A stretch of 64,000 nt of DNA, taken from Gallintestinimicrobium propionicum (lineage in GTDB: Bacteria > Bacillota > Clostridia > Lachnospirales > Lachnospiraceae). The DNA is taken from NCBI RefSeq assembly GCF_025567525.1, contig NZ_JAOQJY010000005.1:132889-196888 (forward strand), read 5' to 3'. Positions 43,060 to 51,634 of the stretch are shown here, piece after piece. Position numbers and translations under genes: made by a program. Position 1 is the first letter of the stretch; each line of letters begins with the position of its first letter. Below the pieces are notes generated by a model. It was given only the letters and a program-made list of their open reading frames with translations. It was not told where the DNA came from and made no database searches.

Positions 43060-44110
43060 CGTCCTCACCCTCTCTTTCCAGAGCAAAGCTAAATACCGCA
43101 CCGCCGCCACTTTTGTTTTTTGCGGTAATGTCACTGCCGTGTGCCTTGACGATGGCGGCGCACACAGACAGTCCGATCCCCATATTGCTGCGTGTCCCGT
43201 CCACCGGCGCAGCGTTTTTTTCGTAGCTCCCGGTAAAAATCTTTTGAAGTGCATCCTCCGGGATGCCGCAGCCGTTGTCAGCAACCTCAAATACCGCCTT
43301 GTCTCCTGCGAGAGAAACGGAAAGCATCAGTTTTGTCATGCCTTTTGCGTGGAATACAGCGTTTTCCAGAAGATTCAGCAGCACCTGTTCAATAAGGAGA
43401 GAATCCATGGGAATGTCCACAAACTCGTCCGGGATCTGTGTGATGACCTTCTGACTCGGATGCTTTTTAGAAAACTTCATCAAAACGGAGTCGATCAGCT
43501 CATCAAGAACGGTGGGAGTTTTCACGACCTCCACCTTCGCACCGTCGATCCTTGTGACAGACAGGAGATTCTCAACCATGCGGATGAGCCATTCGCTGTC
43601 TTCCTGAATTTCTCCCAACAACTTGAGCTGCTGTTCCTTCGGCAGCGCATCATACTTAGAAATCAGTGTGGAGGATGACCCGTATATGGAGGTAAGGGGC
43701 GTGCGCAGGTCATGGGAGATCGCCCGCAGCAGATTGCCCCGCATTCTCTCTTTTTCATTTTCTGAGCGCAGCTTCTCCTGATCGCGGATACGAATGTTAA
43801 GCGTGCTGGTGGAAATGGCGACGACCAGCATGATGACAGCGGATAAGATGCTTTCTTCTACAAAAAAGTCAAAAGCGTAGTATGGATAGGTGAAAGCAAA
43901 ATTTACCGCAAACACGCTGGCGATGGCCGAAATGATGCCATAGCAATACCCGTGGGTTTTCAGCGAGATTAAAAACACGCTGAACACAAAAATCATGGGT
44001 ACCAGTGTCTGCGTGGTAAAGAGCTTCTGAATAAGCAAATTGACAGCAAAGGCGCTGCAAAAAATTAGGATTGAAAATAGAATATCCTTTTGTCGTTGAC
44101 GGTTCTTCAT
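43049..44110 (-). CDS. sensor histidine kinase, KdpD C-terminal type
   Basis: 353 aa. Three to four membrane helices with short loops (about 10-110) match the DUF4118 sensor of KdpD; the large N-terminal KdpD/Usp part is absent. HisKA: LLRAISHDLRTPLTSIYGSSST with the phospho-His. HATPase: LLNLLENAVFHA (N box), VADNGCGIPEDAL (G1) and NMGIGLSVCAAIVKAHG (G2). I chose ATG 44110 (GAGAAACAGG upstream); a longer frame to 44335 enters the divergent promoter region. Pairs with the response regulator. Confidence 0.87.
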   Translation of the reverse strand: MKNRQRQKDILFSILIFCSAFAVNLLIQKLFTTQTLVPMIFVFSVFLISLKTHGYCYGIISAIASVFAVNFAFTYPYYAFDFFVEESILSAVIMLVVAISTSTLNIRIRDQEKLRSENEKERMRGNLLRAISHDLRTPLTSIYGSSSTLISKYDALPKEQQLKLLGEIQEDSEWLIRMVENLLSVTRIDGAKVEVVKTPTVLDELIDSVLMKFSKKHPSQKVITQIPDEFVDIPMDSLLIEQVLLNLLENAVFHAKGMTKLMLSVSLAGDKAVFEVADNGCGIPEDALQKIFTGSYEKNAAPVDGTRSNMGIGLSVCAAIVKAHGSDITAKNKSGGGAVFSFALEREGEDDGQ

Positions 44111-44271
44111 CCTGTTTCTCCTGAACGATACTGCGGCATTATTATACCGCATAAGCGGAAGCGCTTCAAGATTTCTCGCAGGAGGATATTGTACCGCATC
44201 TGTTTCTTTACTGAATCTACACCACGAAAATGCTATGATGGAAACACTAAATAAAAAGGAGGAAGAAATCC

Positions 44272-44367
44272 GTGGAAAACGACAGTAGCGACGATAACGG
44301 CAGCCGCTCTTATATGGTCTGTTCGTATGTGACATATCTACGCCCTTTGCTGCGATATCGGGTATAG
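44272..44367 (+). CDS. possible 31-aa peptide
   Basis: A GTG start 6 bases after AAGGAGGAAG opens a 31-codon frame (ENDSSDDNGSRSYMVCSYVT...), upstream of the CorC gene. A TATGAT at 44234-44239 could serve as -10. It may be a leader peptide or the remnant of a lost gene; no family match. Confidence 0.3.
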   Translation: MENDSSDDNGSRSYMVCSYVTYLRPLLRYRV

Positions 44368-44421
44368 ACGTGTCTTTTTTGTATGAAATAATCGTAGGAA
44401 CAGAACATAAAGGAGTTTGAA

Positions 44422-45672
44422 ATGAATTATTTTGGAAGTATTTTCGTAATGGTGGTCTGCATTGCCATGTCCGCCTATTTCAGCGCCACAGAAACGGCGT
44501 TCTCGTCCCTGAATAAGACCCGCCTCAAGGTGTTGGCGGACAATGGAAACAAGCGGGCAGCGCTGGCGCTCAAGCTATCTGAAGACTATGACAAGCTGAT
44601 CTCCACCATCCTGATCGGCAACAATATCGTGAATATCATGGTGGCATCCATCGGCACACTTTTGTTCGTAGGGCTTTACGGCGATATTGGCGCGACGATT
44701 TCTACGGTCGTCGTAACGATCGTTGTTTTGATTTTTGGTGAGATCACCCCTAAAAGTGTTGCAAAGGATACCCCGGAACGTTTCGCTTTGTTCAGTGCTC
44801 CGTTTATCCGCCTTTGGATTTTGATTCTGACGCCGCTGAATTTCCTCTTTTCCCAGTGGAAGAAGCTGGTTTCCCGTTTCTTCAAGACGGATGACGATGC
44901 AAAAATGTCCCACGAGGAACTGCTCCTTTTTATGGAGGATGTGGAGCAGGACGGCGGAATTGACGAAAACGAAGGCGAGCTGCTGCGCAATGCCCTTGAA
45001 TTCCGTGACCTGACGGCGGCAGAAATTTTGACCCATCGAATTGACCTGGAAGCTGTGGACATCGACAAGAGTCATGAGGAAATTTCCAGAGCCTTTACCC
45101 AGTCCCGCTTTTCCCGTCTGCTGGTCTACCGGGATACCATTGATCAGGTCGTCGGCGTTCTTCATCAGAAGGATTTCTATATCAACGGCAAGATGACGGA
45201 TCAGCCCATTGCGGAGATCATGACGAAACCGTTGTTTGTCTATCAGTACACAAAAATCCGGGATATTTTGAAAATGCTCCAGCATCAGAAGTCCCATATC
45301 GCCGTGGTCGTAGATGATTTCGGCGGAACGCTTGGTATTGTTACGATGGAGGATATTCTGGAAGAACTGGTTGGTGAAATTTGGGACGAACACGACGAGG
45401 TGGAGGAAGATTTTGAAAAGCTGGACGAGAATACCTATCGCGTGGACTGCTCCGTCAGCCTGGAGGATTTTGCGGAATTCTTTGACATCAAGCTGGAATC
45501 TGACAGTGTTTCTGTCGGCGGCTGGGTCATGGAGCAGCTGAATAGAGTCCCCACCAAGGGCGATTCCTTTGCTGTGCAGAATTTGGAGATCACGGTCTCA
45601 GAATTGAGTGCGCACAGGGTATCCTTCCTTACAGTCAGGCAATGCGACCTGTGTTTGGACTGCGAACAATAA
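44422..45672 (+). CDS. CorC/HlyC family CBS-domain membrane protein
   Basis: 416 aa. DUF21 (CNNM) transmembrane domain (about 1-190, with SATETAFSSLNKTRLKVLA and GEITPKSVAKDTPE), two CBS domains (about 205-335; VVDDFGGTLGIVTMEDILEELVGEIWDE) and a C-terminal CorC_HlyC domain ending near 416. Such proteins are linked to Mg2+/Co2+ export or ion homeostasis; the 'hemolysin' name is historical. AAAGGAG precedes the ATG. Followed 21 bp later by the AI-2E-family gene. Confidence 0.9.
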   Translation: MNYFGSIFVMVVCIAMSAYFSATETAFSSLNKTRLKVLADNGNKRAALALKLSEDYDKLISTILIGNNIVNIMVASIGTLLFVGLYGDIGATISTVVVTIVVLIFGEITPKSVAKDTPERFALFSAPFIRLWILILTPLNFLFSQWKKLVSRFFKTDDDAKMSHEELLLFMEDVEQDGGIDENEGELLRNALEFRDLTAAEILTHRIDLEAVDIDKSHEEISRAFTQSRFSRLLVYRDTIDQVVGVLHQKDFYINGKMTDQPIAEIMTKPLFVYQYTKIRDILKMLQHQKSHIAVVVDDFGGTLGIVTMEDILEELVGEIWDEHDEVEEDFEKLDENTYRVDCSVSLEDFAEFFDIKLESDSVSVGGWVMEQLNRVPTKGDSFAVQNLEITVSELSAHRVSFLTVRQCDLCLDCEQ

Positions 45673-45693
45673 ACTATCATGGAAAGGAAAAAC

Positions 45694-46878
45694 ATGGAGA
45701 AAAAAACGAAAAACACAGTCGGTAACAGAAACGGGAATCCTACACCGCAGGGAAGTAACTGGCCGGACGAGACGATCATTCGTTATATCACCCGTGCACT
45801 GGTGCTGTTGATTGTATTTGCATGGGCGCTGGTAAACCTTGACGCTGTTTTGCGTTTTTTCGGCAAGGTGCTTGCACTGTTTACTCCGTTTCTGATCGGC
45901 GGGGCAATTGCATTTTTGATCAATGTAATCCTTCGACCGTTGGAATGCTGCTGGAACAAGGTTTGCCGCAAGGTTCCTGCAAAGCTGACCCGCCCTGTGT
46001 GCCTGACAATAAGCACCGTGCTCGTTCTTGGAATTTTGTTTGCCGTAGTGTTTATGATGATCCCCAGTTTGCGGGAATCCGGCGATGAGTTTATCCAAAA
46101 CATTCCGGTCTATGTGGAGGAAATCGGGCGGTGGTGGGCAGGGGTTGTCCAGTTTGCTGCAAAATATAACATTATCCTGCCCGAATATGCCATAAATTCT
46201 GATCTGTTGATTGAGAAGGTCACCACCTTGATCAGCGATGAGGAAAGCGGCATCCTCACCGTGACATGGGGTGCGGCAACCTCTGTCCTGTCGGTTTTGG
46301 TGGATGTCCTTTTGGGCCTTGTCTTTGCACTGTATCTGCTTGCAAAGAAGGAAGTCATTGCGGCACATTTGAAAAAACTCATTGTGACAGTCTTTCCGCA
46401 AAAGAAGGCGCAGCGGCTTCTGAGCATTGCTACTCTGACAAACCAGACCTTCACAAATTTTGTCAGCGGACAGCTTACGGAAGCGGTTATCATCGGCGTT
46501 CTGTGCTTCTTGGGAATGCTGATCCTTGGGATTCCGTATGCCGGTGCGGTTTCCGCGTTTGTGGCTGTTACTGCGCTGGTGCCGATTTTTGGCGCATGGA
46601 TCGGCGGCGGTCTTGGTGCGTTTTTGATTCTGCTGGCAGAACCCGGCAAGGCGCTGTGGTTCATCCTCTTTTTACTCATTTTACAGCAGGTTGAGGGAAA
46701 TCTGATTTACCCAAAGGTAGTCGGCAAGTCTGTCGGACTTCCTGGATTGCTTGTGCTGATGGCTGTTACGATCGGCGGCGAAGCATTCGGCATCTTAGGG
46801 ATGCTGTTCAGCGTTCCCGGCTGTGCCGTGCTGTTCAGTCTTTATTTAGAGTACATGAAGAACGCACACACCTTTTAA
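45694..46878 (+). CDS. AI-2E family membrane transporter
   Basis: 394-aa polytopic protein of the UPF0118/AI-2E (TqsA/PerM) family. About 7-8 helices; characteristic are FLIGGAIAFLINVILRPLE, a hydrophilic stretch about 125-180, and the C-terminal GIPYAGAVSAFVAVTALVPIFGAWIG and QQVEGNLIYPKVVGKSVGLP (conserved DNxIxP-like region). Family members export small molecules or Na+/H+; autoinducer-2 transport is not established for this one. ATG 45694 follows AAGGA; ATG 45679 is an alternative. Likely one operon with the CorC gene. Confidence 0.87.
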   Translation: MEKKTKNTVGNRNGNPTPQGSNWPDETIIRYITRALVLLIVFAWALVNLDAVLRFFGKVLALFTPFLIGGAIAFLINVILRPLECCWNKVCRKVPAKLTRPVCLTISTVLVLGILFAVVFMMIPSLRESGDEFIQNIPVYVEEIGRWWAGVVQFAAKYNIILPEYAINSDLLIEKVTTLISDEESGILTVTWGAATSVLSVLVDVLLGLVFALYLLAKKEVIAAHLKKLIVTVFPQKKAQRLLSIATLTNQTFTNFVSGQLTEAVIIGVLCFLGMLILGIPYAGAVSAFVAVTALVPIFGAWIGGGLGAFLILLAEPGKALWFILFLLILQQVEGNLIYPKVVGKSVGLPGLLVLMAVTIGGEAFGILGMLFSVPGCAVLFSLYLEYMKNAHTF

Positions 46879-47178
46879 GACGTGGTCTATTTAACATACA
46901 GGACGATAACTTACTTCGTGAATGCCGGCTTTAAGATCTTAGCTGACCGCCGTATCCTTGAAATCCACCGCCAAGTCCCCAAAAGTGGACTGTGTAGGCA
47001 ATAGGCTGACGCGCCTGCTCCGAAACGCTGGGAAGAACCCATGATCGCAGAATCTGCCATTGGACGCAAAAAAAAACGGTGTGACCTTCACGGTCGCACC
47101 GTTTTTTACCCAACCGCAAGATTTATAGCTCCTTACGGCTGTCAAGTCTTGTGTTTACAGGCTTTCGGGCATACAAAA
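46879..47178. other. intergenic region with a terminator, possible gene remnant
   Basis: About 300 bp between the AI-2E gene and tRNA-Gly. A short minus-strand frame (to 46939) crosses the hairpin at 47068-47107 and is not convincing as a gene. Nothing else is recognised. Confidence 0.4.
47068..47107. terminator. bidirectional terminator
   Basis: AAAAAACGGTGTGACC / GGTCGCACCGTTTTTT around TTCAC: symmetric A and T runs allow termination of the AI-2E transcript and of the minus-strand tRNA-Gly. Confidence 0.85.
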
Positions 47179-47249
47179 AGCAGATGACGGGAATCGAACC
47201 CGCCTCCTCAGCTTGGGAAGCTGATGTTCTACCGATGAACTACATCTGC
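47179..47249 (-). tRNA. tRNA-Gly (CCC)
   Basis: 71-nt cloverleaf on the minus strand. Acceptor GCAGATG pairs with CATCTGC, anticodon stem-loop CAGC-TTCCCAA-GCTG holds anticodon CCC, T loop GGTTCGATTCC. No encoded CCA. Confidence 0.92.
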
Positions 47250-47258
47250 ATGACATAC

Positions 47259-47287
47259 ATTATAGCATATGAATTCAAAAAAGAAAA
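47259..47287 (-). promoter_or_regulatory. promoter for tRNA-Gly
   Basis: On the minus strand an extended -10, TGC-TATAAT (at 47259-47264), 10 bases before the tRNA. The -35 is poor (T-rich). Confidence 0.45.
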
Positions 47288-47301
47288 GCATTTTATTCAT
47301 A

Positions 47302-47336
47302 ACAATAGAATATCCGCGGAGCATACATGCCGTTGT
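47302..47336. repeat. 35-bp palindromic repeat, copy 4 (degenerate)
   Basis: ATTCATA then ACAATAGAATATCCGC ... TTGT, exactly 35 bp. The left arm is close to consensus and the right is diverged. Lies between tRNA-Gly and pyrH. Confidence 0.6.
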
Positions 47337-47395
47337 ATGGATTGCCCGTCAGAAGCTGCGAGAAAACTGCAACTACAGTTTTAGAGATTTTTCAC

Positions 47396-47424
47396 TTTTC
47401 GTTCTCAGTATTCTATGATATACT
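47396..47424 (+). promoter_or_regulatory. putative promoter for pyrH operon
   Basis: TATACT at 47419-47424, 63 bp upstream of pyrH; the -35 (TTTTCG, 17-base spacer) is weak. Confidence 0.45.
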
Positions 47425-47486
47425 GTCTGCAGAAGGCTTTGTAAGCGATGCAGAGCCAATATTACGGTTTTACGGAAGGTGAAAAG

Positions 47487-48182
47487 ATGCAGAGAATATT
47501 ATTAAAATTGAGCGGTGAAGCGCTTGCAGGAGAAAAGAAGCATGGTTTTGACGAGGATACTGTCAGGGCGGTAGCGCTTCAGGTAAAACAGCTGGTGGAT
47601 GATGGCATTCAGGTCGGCATCGTGATCGGCGGAGGAAACTTCTGGAGAGGACGTACCAGCGAGCACATTGACCGCACCAAAGCGGATCAGATCGGTATGC
47701 TTGCGACAGTGATGAACTGCATCTACGTTTCAGAGATTTTCCGTTCGGTTGGCATGATGACCAACATTTTGACACCGTTTGAGTGCGGTTCCTTTACGAA
47801 GCTGTTTTCCAAGGATCGCGCGAACAAATATTTCGAAAAAGGAATGGTCGTATTCTTTGCAGGCGGTACGGGACATCCGTATTTTTCCACGGATACCGGC
47901 GTTGTGCTGCGCGCTATTGAGGTAGAGGCGGACGTTATTCTGCTCGCTAAGGCGATTGATGGCGTATATGACGATGATCCGGCGAAGAATCCGGCGGCGA
48001 AGAAGTATGACGAAGTATCGATTCATGAGGTAATCGAGAAAAACCTGCAGGTAGTGGATATGACTGCATCAATTCTGGCGAGAGACAACAAGATGCCGAT
48101 GTGGGTATTTGGTTTAAATGAAAAAGACAGCATTGTCAACACAGTAAAGGGCAATTTTACCGGCACCAAGGTAACGGTATAA
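47487..48182 (+). CDS. pyrH: UMP kinase
   Basis: 231-aa hexameric amino-acid-kinase-fold enzyme, UMP to UDP. MQRILLKLSGEALAGEKKHGFD, IGIVIGGGNFWRG-type sequence (VGIVIGGGNFWRGR), MGMLATVMN-like IGMLATVMNCI and FAGGTGHPYFSTDT are diagnostic. GGAAGGTG precedes ATG 47487; the in-frame ATG at 47448 has no site. First of pyrH-frr-uppS-cdsA-dxr-rseP. Confidence 0.95.
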   Translation: MQRILLKLSGEALAGEKKHGFDEDTVRAVALQVKQLVDDGIQVGIVIGGGNFWRGRTSEHIDRTKADQIGMLATVMNCIYVSEIFRSVGMMTNILTPFECGSFTKLFSKDRANKYFEKGMVVFFAGGTGHPYFSTDTGVVLRAIEVEADVILLAKAIDGVYDDDPAKNPAAKKYDEVSIHEVIEKNLQVVDMTASILARDNKMPMWVFGLNEKDSIVNTVKGNFTGTKVTV

Positions 48183-48200
48183 GGAGGATAGGAGAACAAG

Positions 48201-48752
48201 ATGGACGAGAGATTACAGCAGTTTGAAACAAAAATGGAAAAGACCTGTGAATATCTGGAAGCAGATTTCATGACAATCCGTGCAGGACGCGCCAACCCGC
48301 ATGTACTGGACAAAATCCGTGTGGATTATTACGGTTCTCCCACGCCGCTGCAGCAGGTGGGCAATGTAACTGTTCCCGAACCCCGCATGATCCAGATTGC
48401 ACCTTGGGAAAAATCCCTGATCAAAGCAATCGAAAAAGCAATTATGGCGTCCGATATCGGCATCACCCCATCTAACGATGGTAATGTGATCCGTCTGGTA
48501 TTCCCGGAGGTAACAGAGGAACGCCGTAAAGCGCTGGTAAAGGACGTTAAGAAAAAGGGCGAGGACGCAAAGGTTGCAGTCCGCAATGTCCGCCGTGATG
48601 GCAATGATTTTTTAAAGAAGCTGGGCAAGGAAGACGTTTCTGAGGATGAAATCAAGGAGCTGGAAGATCAGCTGCAGAAGCTGACTGACAAGTTCGGCAA
48701 GGATATCGACAAGCTGGTAGAAGCAAAATCCAAAGAGATTATGACCGTTTAA
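48201..48752 (+). CDS. frr: ribosome recycling factor
   Basis: 183-aa tRNA-shaped factor that splits post-termination ribosomes with EF-G. EADFMTIRAGRANPHVLD, YYGSPTPLQQVGNV and VRNVRRDGNDFLKKL are conserved. AAGGAGGATAGGAG precedes the ATG, 18 bp after pyrH. Confidence 0.96.
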   Translation: MDERLQQFETKMEKTCEYLEADFMTIRAGRANPHVLDKIRVDYYGSPTPLQQVGNVTVPEPRMIQIAPWEKSLIKAIEKAIMASDIGITPSNDGNVIRLVFPEVTEERRKALVKDVKKKGEDAKVAVRNVRRDGNDFLKKLGKEDVSEDEIKELEDQLQKLTDKFGKDIDKLVEAKSKEIMTV

Positions 48753-48784
48753 AACGGATACAAAAGTACATTCTGCTAGGATGA

Positions 48785-48819
48785 ACAATGGAATGTACAC
48801 GCTGAAAGCATTATATTGT
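48785..48819. repeat. 35-bp palindromic repeat, copy 5 (inverted orientation)
   Basis: ACAATGGAATGTACAC ... ATTATATTGT over 35 bp, followed by CATGAAT, which is the reverse complement of the ATTCATG flank seen at other copies. It therefore lies in the opposite orientation, between frr and uppS. Confidence 0.6.
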
Positions 48820-48831
48820 CATGAATAGTGA

Positions 48832-48868
48832 GGGAGAAGGGGGCAGGCTGGGCTTGTCCCCTTCTCTC
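48832..48868 (+). repeat. hairpin upstream of uppS
   Basis: GGGAGAAGGGG pairs with CCCCTTCTC; no T-run follows, so termination is unlikely. It sits 20 bp before uppS and could affect RNA processing. Confidence 0.5.
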
Positions 48869-48887
48869 AGATAGGAGAAAAGAAAGA

Positions 48888-49595
48888 ATGAATATTCCGA
48901 ATCATGTGGCGATTATTCTGGATGGAAACGGCAGATGGGCAAAGGCAAAGGGCATGCCGCGTAACTACGGACATGTGCAGGGGGCAAAGACCGTAGAACA
49001 GATCTGCGAGGATGCATGGAATTTGGGCATCCATTATCTGACGGTATATGCGTTTTCCACTGAAAACTGGAATCGCCCCAAGGATGAAGTATCCGCGCTG
49101 ATGACGCTTCTGCGCAATTATATGAAAAGCTGCTTAAAGCGTGCAACACAGAACAATATGTGCGTGCGCGTGATCGGGGATAAGACCGGGCTCGATGATG
49201 ATATCCGCAAACGGATTGCGGAGCTGGAGGAAGCGACAAAGGACAACACCGGTCTGCATTTTCAGATTGCGATCAATTACGGCGGCAGGGATGAAATCCG
49301 CCGCGCTGTGACGAATCTGGCAGAGCAGGTACAGGCAGGGACCCTGCAACCGGAGGAAATTACCGAGGAAAAGATCAGTGCTGCGCTGGATACGGCAGGA
49401 ATCCCGGAGCCCGACCTTTTGATCCGCACCTGCAATGAGCTTCGGATTTCCAATTTCCTGTTGTGGCAGCTGGCCTACACAGAGTTTTATTTTACACCGG
49501 TGGCGTGGCCCGATTTTTCAAAGGCAGAGCTGGAAAAGGCGATTGAGGCATATAATCATAGAGACAGAAGATATGGGCTGGTGAAGGAGGAGTAA
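48888..49595 (+). CDS. uppS: undecaprenyl diphosphate synthase
   Basis: 235-aa cis-prenyltransferase making the C55 lipid carrier for cell wall and surface glycans. HVAIILDGNGRWAKAKGMPRNYGH (Asp of substrate binding), YAFSTENWNRPKDEV, INYGGRDEI and the C-terminal DLLIRTCNELRISNFLLWQLAYTEF are typical, although the usual RTSGE motif reads RTCNE. ATG 48888 follows AGGAGA. Confidence 0.94.
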   Translation: MNIPNHVAIILDGNGRWAKAKGMPRNYGHVQGAKTVEQICEDAWNLGIHYLTVYAFSTENWNRPKDEVSALMTLLRNYMKSCLKRATQNNMCVRVIGDKTGLDDDIRKRIAELEEATKDNTGLHFQIAINYGGRDEIRRAVTNLAEQVQAGTLQPEEITEEKISAALDTAGIPEPDLLIRTCNELRISNFLLWQLAYTEFYFTPVAWPDFSKAELEKAIEAYNHRDRRYGLVKEE

Positions 49596-49597
49596 CA

Positions 49598-50425
49598 ATG
49601 TTCTGGACGAGATTGGGCAGCAGCGTTGTGCTGGTTGTGCTGGCACTGATTTTTCTGATCAGTGGAGGTCCTGTTCTGGGAGCGGTGTGTCTGCTGCTTT
49701 CCCTGACGGCTTACTACGAGCTGATTAAGGCGTGCCATGTGGAAAAAGATGGCAAATTTACGCTGCTGGAAATCATGGGAGGCTGCGGAATCGTGCTGTA
49801 TGGCGCAGCGATGATGCTTTCCAAAAATTTTCTCTGGGGAATCGGGGCAATTGTCCTGATGTTTCTGGCAGTGATGTTCGTCTATGTGTTCCATTTTCCC
49901 AAATACCATGCAGACCAGGTGATGACTGTTTTTTTCTGTGCATTTTACCCGGGGGTGCTGTTTCCGTTCATCTATCTGACCCGGGAACTGAGCTGGGGAA
50001 AATATCTGGTGTGGCTCATTTTTATCAGCTCCTGGATCTGTGATACCTGTGCCTATTTGACCGGTATGGCAATTGGAAAACATAAGCTGGCACCTGTGCT
50101 CAGCCCGAAGAAATCGATAGAGGGTGCAATTGGAGGCGTAGTCGGTTCTGCCCTGGTAGGAGCATTATTCGCATGGCTGTTTCTTATTCCGGAGACCGGA
50201 AGCGATGCGATGATCTGGGTGGTTGCGCTGATCAGTGCTGCCGGTGCAGTCATTTCCCAGGTAGGAGATCTTTCAGCGTCTGCAATCAAACGAAATCACG
50301 ATATTAAAGATTACGGAAAGATAATTCCGGGACACGGCGGGATCATGGATCGGTTCGACAGTGTGTTATTTACCGCACCGGTGATCTATTTCCTTTCGGT
50401 CATTTTGCTCGGAGCGGTTCATTAA
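49598..50425 (+). CDS. cdsA: phosphatidate cytidylyltransferase
   Basis: 275-aa integral membrane enzyme making CDP-diacylglycerol. About seven helices; the C-terminal signature, SQVGDLSASAIKRNHDIKDYGKIIPGHGGIMDRFDS, is complete (shown in parts: KRNHDIKDYGKIIPGHGG). Starts 2 bp after uppS with AAGGAGGAG at its site. Confidence 0.93.
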   Translation: MFWTRLGSSVVLVVLALIFLISGGPVLGAVCLLLSLTAYYELIKACHVEKDGKFTLLEIMGGCGIVLYGAAMMLSKNFLWGIGAIVLMFLAVMFVYVFHFPKYHADQVMTVFFCAFYPGVLFPFIYLTRELSWGKYLVWLIFISSWICDTCAYLTGMAIGKHKLAPVLSPKKSIEGAIGGVVGSALVGALFAWLFLIPETGSDAMIWVVALISAAGAVISQVGDLSASAIKRNHDIKDYGKIIPGHGGIMDRFDSVLFTAPVIYFLSVILLGAVH

Positions 50426-50485
50426 AAAAATGGTTTCGGATTTTTCCGGAATTGTGTATAAGCGGGTACAGGAGAGGAAAACTAT

Positions 50486-51634
50486 ATGAAAAAAGTAGCA
50501 ATATTGGGTTCTACGGGGTCAATCGGAACCCAGACCCTGGAAATTATCCGGGATAATGAGGATTTACAGGCGGTTGCGCTGGCAGCAGGGCAGAATGTCG
50601 ATCTGATGGAAAAACAGATTCGGGAATTTCATCCGCAGATCGCGGGAATGTGGAGTGAGGAAGCGGCGGCTGACCTTCGGCAGAGAGTTTCAGATCTTCC
50701 GGTCAAAATCGTGTGCGGGATGGACGGACTGCTGGAAATCGCGTCTTTCCCGGAAAGCGACGTTGTCGTTACGGCGGTGGTCGGCATGATCGGTATCCGT
50801 CCGACCATCGCAGCGATTGAAAGCGGAAAGACGATTGCGCTTGCCAATAAAGAAACATTGGTGACAGCAGGACATATCATCATGCCGCTGGCCGCTCAAA
50901 GAAAGGTTCCGATTTTGCCGGTAGACAGTGAGCATTCCGCAATTTTCCAGTCTTTACAGGGAAGAGCGGATAATCAGATCCACAGAATCTTGCTGACAGC
51001 CTCCGGCGGTCCGTTCCGCGGAAAAAAGCGTGCGGACTTAGAGCAGATGACGCTGGAGGATGCGTTGAAGCATCCGAACTGGTCGATGGGCAAAAAGGTG
51101 ACAATTGATTCGGCATCCCTCGTCAATAAGGGGCTGGAAGTGATGGAAGCGAAGTGGCTGTTTGACGTATCTCTTGATCAGATTCAGGTTGTTGTGCATC
51201 CGCAGAGCATTGTGCATTCCGCAGTGGAATATGACGATGGTGCGGTGATTGCACAGCTCGGGCTTCCGGATATGAAGCTGCCAATCCAGTATGCCCTCGT
51301 TTATCCGGAAAGAAGACCGATGAACGCGCCATTTATGGATCTGTTTGCAATCCATCAGCTGACCTTTGAAGCACCGGACACCGAGACGTTTCCGGGACTT
51401 GCGCTCGCCTATCGGGCGGCAAGAGAAGGCGGCAGTATGCCGACCGTTTTCAATGCGGCGAATGAAATGGCTGTCAAGCTTCTGCTTCAGAAAAAGATCC
51501 GTTTCGTGCAGATTCCGGAAATCCTGGAAATGGCGATGGAGCATCATCATACTATAGAAAATCCTGATGTGGTGCAGATCCTTCAGGCAGAGGCTGAGAC
51601 CTATGAACAAATCAGGCAGGAGATGAAACTTTGA
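50486..51634 (+). CDS. dxr: 1-deoxy-D-xylulose-5-phosphate reductoisomerase
   Basis: 382-aa NADPH enzyme, second step of the MEP pathway (DXP to MEP). NADPH-binding ILGSTGSIGTQTLEIIRD, ANKETLVTAG, metal/substrate loops PVDSEHSAIFQ and SGGPFRG, and NKGLEVMEAKWLF are all present. Works in one pathway with ispG, which lies 39 kb upstream in this window. Confidence 0.95.
   Translation: MKKVAILGSTGSIGTQTLEIIRDNEDLQAVALAAGQNVDLMEKQIREFHPQIAGMWSEEAAADLRQRVSDLPVKIVCGMDGLLEIASFPESDVVVTAVVGMIGIRPTIAAIESGKTIALANKETLVTAGHIIMPLAAQRKVPILPVDSEHSAIFQSLQGRADNQIHRILLTASGGPFRGKKRADLEQMTLEDALKHPNWSMGKKVTIDSASLVNKGLEVMEAKWLFDVSLDQIQVVVHPQSIVHSAVEYDDGAVIAQLGLPDMKLPIQYALVYPERRPMNAPFMDLFAIHQLTFEAPDTETFPGLALAYRAAREGGSMPTVFNAANEMAVKLLLQKKIRFVQIPEILEMAMEHHHTIENPDVVQILQAEAETYEQIRQEMKL

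Noticed and set aside
46939..47145. 68-codon minus-strand frame between the AI-2E gene and tRNA-Gly
   Set aside because: It reads through a strong bidirectional terminator and has no convincing start; a gene remnant at most.
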